From CBDDLJ01 sp965230635 (GTDB taxonomy: Bacteria > Pseudomonadota > Gammaproteobacteria > UBA1113), in NCBI GenBank assembly GCA_965230635.1, contig CBDDLJ010000021.1:124001-188000 (forward strand): 64,000 bases of DNA, in the 5' to 3' direction. Position numbers and translations under genes: made by a program. Positions 62,974 to 64,000 of this stretch are shown piece after piece. Every line of letters begins with the position of its first letter. The stretch's first letter is position 1. The notes beneath the pieces were generated by a model. That model did not search any database and was not told the origin of the DNA. It saw only the letters and a program-made list of their open reading frames with translations.

Positions 62974-63354
62974 TTACTCTATGGAATGACTCAGTAAACG
63001 TATGATGTCAGCTGATGTCGCTGGTTTTATAATGACAGCATCAAATTTCTTTTGAGGAGAGATTGGTAAATGGTCTGATATTGCTTGTGTTGTGTGAGCA
63101 TATATCCTCGTGGGATCTGATTGCTGACTTTTTTCGTGCGTTCTTATTTTTTCCATGGCAGTAATACCATCTATGCAGGGCATAGCGATATCAAGTAGAA
63201 TCAGATCGTAATGTTGTTTCATTGTTTTTTGAATAGCATCAAAACCATCATGGACAATATCAATGTGTATTTTAAATGGTATTTGCTTAATATTAGCGAG
63301 TATTGTATCAACGATACTTTTACTGTCATCAGCGAGTAATATATGATAAGTCAT
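62974..63354 (-). CDS. Stand-alone response-regulator receiver protein
   Basis: 126 residues, a single CheY-like domain: acidic pair in LLADDSKS (Asp9, Asp10), phospho-Asp55 in LILLDIAMP, and Lys in AVIIKPATSAD. No output domain. Switch region AHTT contains the conserved Thr. GGAG lies ahead of the ATG (complement of cttctcct-type sequence at 63361). No kinase is adjacent; the soluble hybrid kinase at 13872 could phosphorylate it, by inference only. Confidence 0.88.
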   Translation of the reverse strand: MTYHILLADDSKSIVDTILANIKQIPFKIHIDIVHDGFDAIQKTMKQHYDLILLDIAMPCIDGITAMEKIRTHEKSQQSDPTRIYAHTTQAISDHLPISPQKKFDAVIIKPATSADIIRLLSHSIE

Positions 63355-63587
63355 GATTCGTTTCTCCTATTTTTTAGATAATATCAATGATTCTATGGCT
63401 TCACTTCCACATTGACAATCAACTGAATTTTCTTGCAGTGGGGGATGACATAAGGACTGTGTTATCTTTATTAATTTAAATTGACATTATCCATCGATAA
63501 AAACATTTGCAATGAGTAATATTTCATGTTAATTTTTACTCATTGCCAAATAATCTGTATCTATACCATTAGTATGAGGTAATGTAG

Positions 63588-63908
63588 ATGCAGTATTCAG
63601 AAATAAATCTTTCAAGTCATGTCGTCACACGTATTCACTGTTATAATTTGTCACCTAGTGCGTACCATTGCTGGTTGTGGTTAACATTGCGTGCTCAAGA
63701 AGAAGGAAAGAATACCTTGGTCATTTCATACAAAAAAATTGCGCAACATATAAGAAAGTGTCATCGTACTGTTTTCCGTGCTATCAAGGAATTAACCGAA
63801 AAACAATTACTGTCGATAAGTAAAAACTATCGGGAAGATGGGGGTCGGCATTGTAATACCTTAGTTTTAGTGCCACTGGTTGAGTCTTTCATTGAAGAAA
63901 ATAAATAA
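63588..63908 (+). CDS. Winged-helix DNA-binding protein
   Basis: 106 residues. A winged helix-turn-helix is evident: LSPSAYHCWLWLTLRAQEEG, VISYKKIAQHIRKCHRTVFR, AIKELTEKQLLSISKN, then a wing (YREDGGRHCNTLVLVP). The fold resembles the N-terminal domains of replication initiators and MarR/GntR-like regulators. GAGGTAATGTAG precedes the ATG. Target unknown. Divergent from the receiver gene with a 233-base gap where I see no further feature. Confidence 0.7.
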   Translation: MQYSEINLSSHVVTRIHCYNLSPSAYHCWLWLTLRAQEEGKNTLVISYKKIAQHIRKCHRTVFRAIKELTEKQLLSISKNYREDGGRHCNTLVLVPLVESFIEENK

Positions 63909-63973
63909 AATAGTTTATTTTTTGTTCATATCGTGCTATGATAGACGAAAATAAATCAGCCAAAGAGAACATA

Positions 63974-64000
63974 ATGAGCACAAAAGGTCCTGATATACCG
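63974..64000 (+). CDS. Start of a gene cut by the window edge
   Basis: ATG at 63974 with AAAGAGAAC upstream begins MSTKGPDIP; only nine codons are inside the window. Not identifiable. Confidence 0.4.

Overview
The window looks like the chromosome of a host-associated gammaproteobacterium, most likely in or near the order Legionellales. It is AT-rich. The housekeeping blocks are gammaproteobacterial: hda behind a DUF2066 gene, rluD-pgeF divergent from bamD, lptFG divergent from pepA-holC, and rplU-rpmA-obgE followed by rpsT/murJ/ribF/ileS/lspA. Ketopantoate reduction appears to use the PanG-type enzyme known from Francisella and Coxiella. There are three ankyrin-repeat proteins, one resembling the Legionella core effector AnkH/LegA3. 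I could run no searches, so the taxonomy is inference.

Layout. 1-427: 5' end of purM (minus strand). 618-9.7 kb: accessory block with a small helical protein, an HNH-nuclease-like protein and a 2371-residue protein that joins an unknown helical N-terminus, ankyrin repeats, an NLR-like NACHT NTPase and 18 copies of a 35-residue helical repeat. Its gene lies between two copies of a 58-bp direct repeat. 10-13.6 kb: DUF2066 protein, AI-2E-family permease, Hda, WrbA. 13.9-18.5 kb: soluble hybrid histidine kinase, then panB-panC-panG-fkpB. 18.6-26 kb: envelope genes (glycine-zipper lipoprotein, DegP/HtrA, PgeF, RluD, BamD, PBP4, a membrane protein). 26.5-27.5 kb: IS630-type element with a frameshifted transposase. 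27.7-37 kb: valS, an unknown gene, an Rpn nuclease gene with an internal small ORF and a duplicated free-standing copy of it, holC, pepA, lptFG. 37-39 kb: CPA2 antiporter gene broken by two frameshifts. 39-43 kb: membrane protein, queC, S24-type repressor with candidate operators, a candidate small RNA, ispB. 43.2-53.1 kb: rplU, rpmA, obgE (its 3' end lies in a 166-bp MITE), rpsT, a YhiN-type flavoprotein, murJ, ribF, ileS, lspA. 53.1-60.2 kb: 20-repeat ankyrin protein, a charged small protein, the AnkH-like protein, a YihY/BrkB protein. 60.2-62.8 kb: a second copy of the MITE split by a complete IS66 element with an 8-bp target duplication. 62.9-64 kb: orphan receiver protein, winged-helix protein, start of another gene.

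Most striking points: (i) the ankyrin-NACHT-repeat protein and its flanking direct repeats; (ii) the Rpn gene-within-gene arrangement with an extra stand-alone copy of the small C-terminal protein; (iii) the MITE family whose ends resemble those of the local IS630 element; (iv) a promoter-hairpin-terminator arrangement at 41.45-41.79 kb that looks like an unrecognised small RNA; (v) three places where a single base in a homopolymer breaks a conserved reading frame, which could be real decay or sequencing error.
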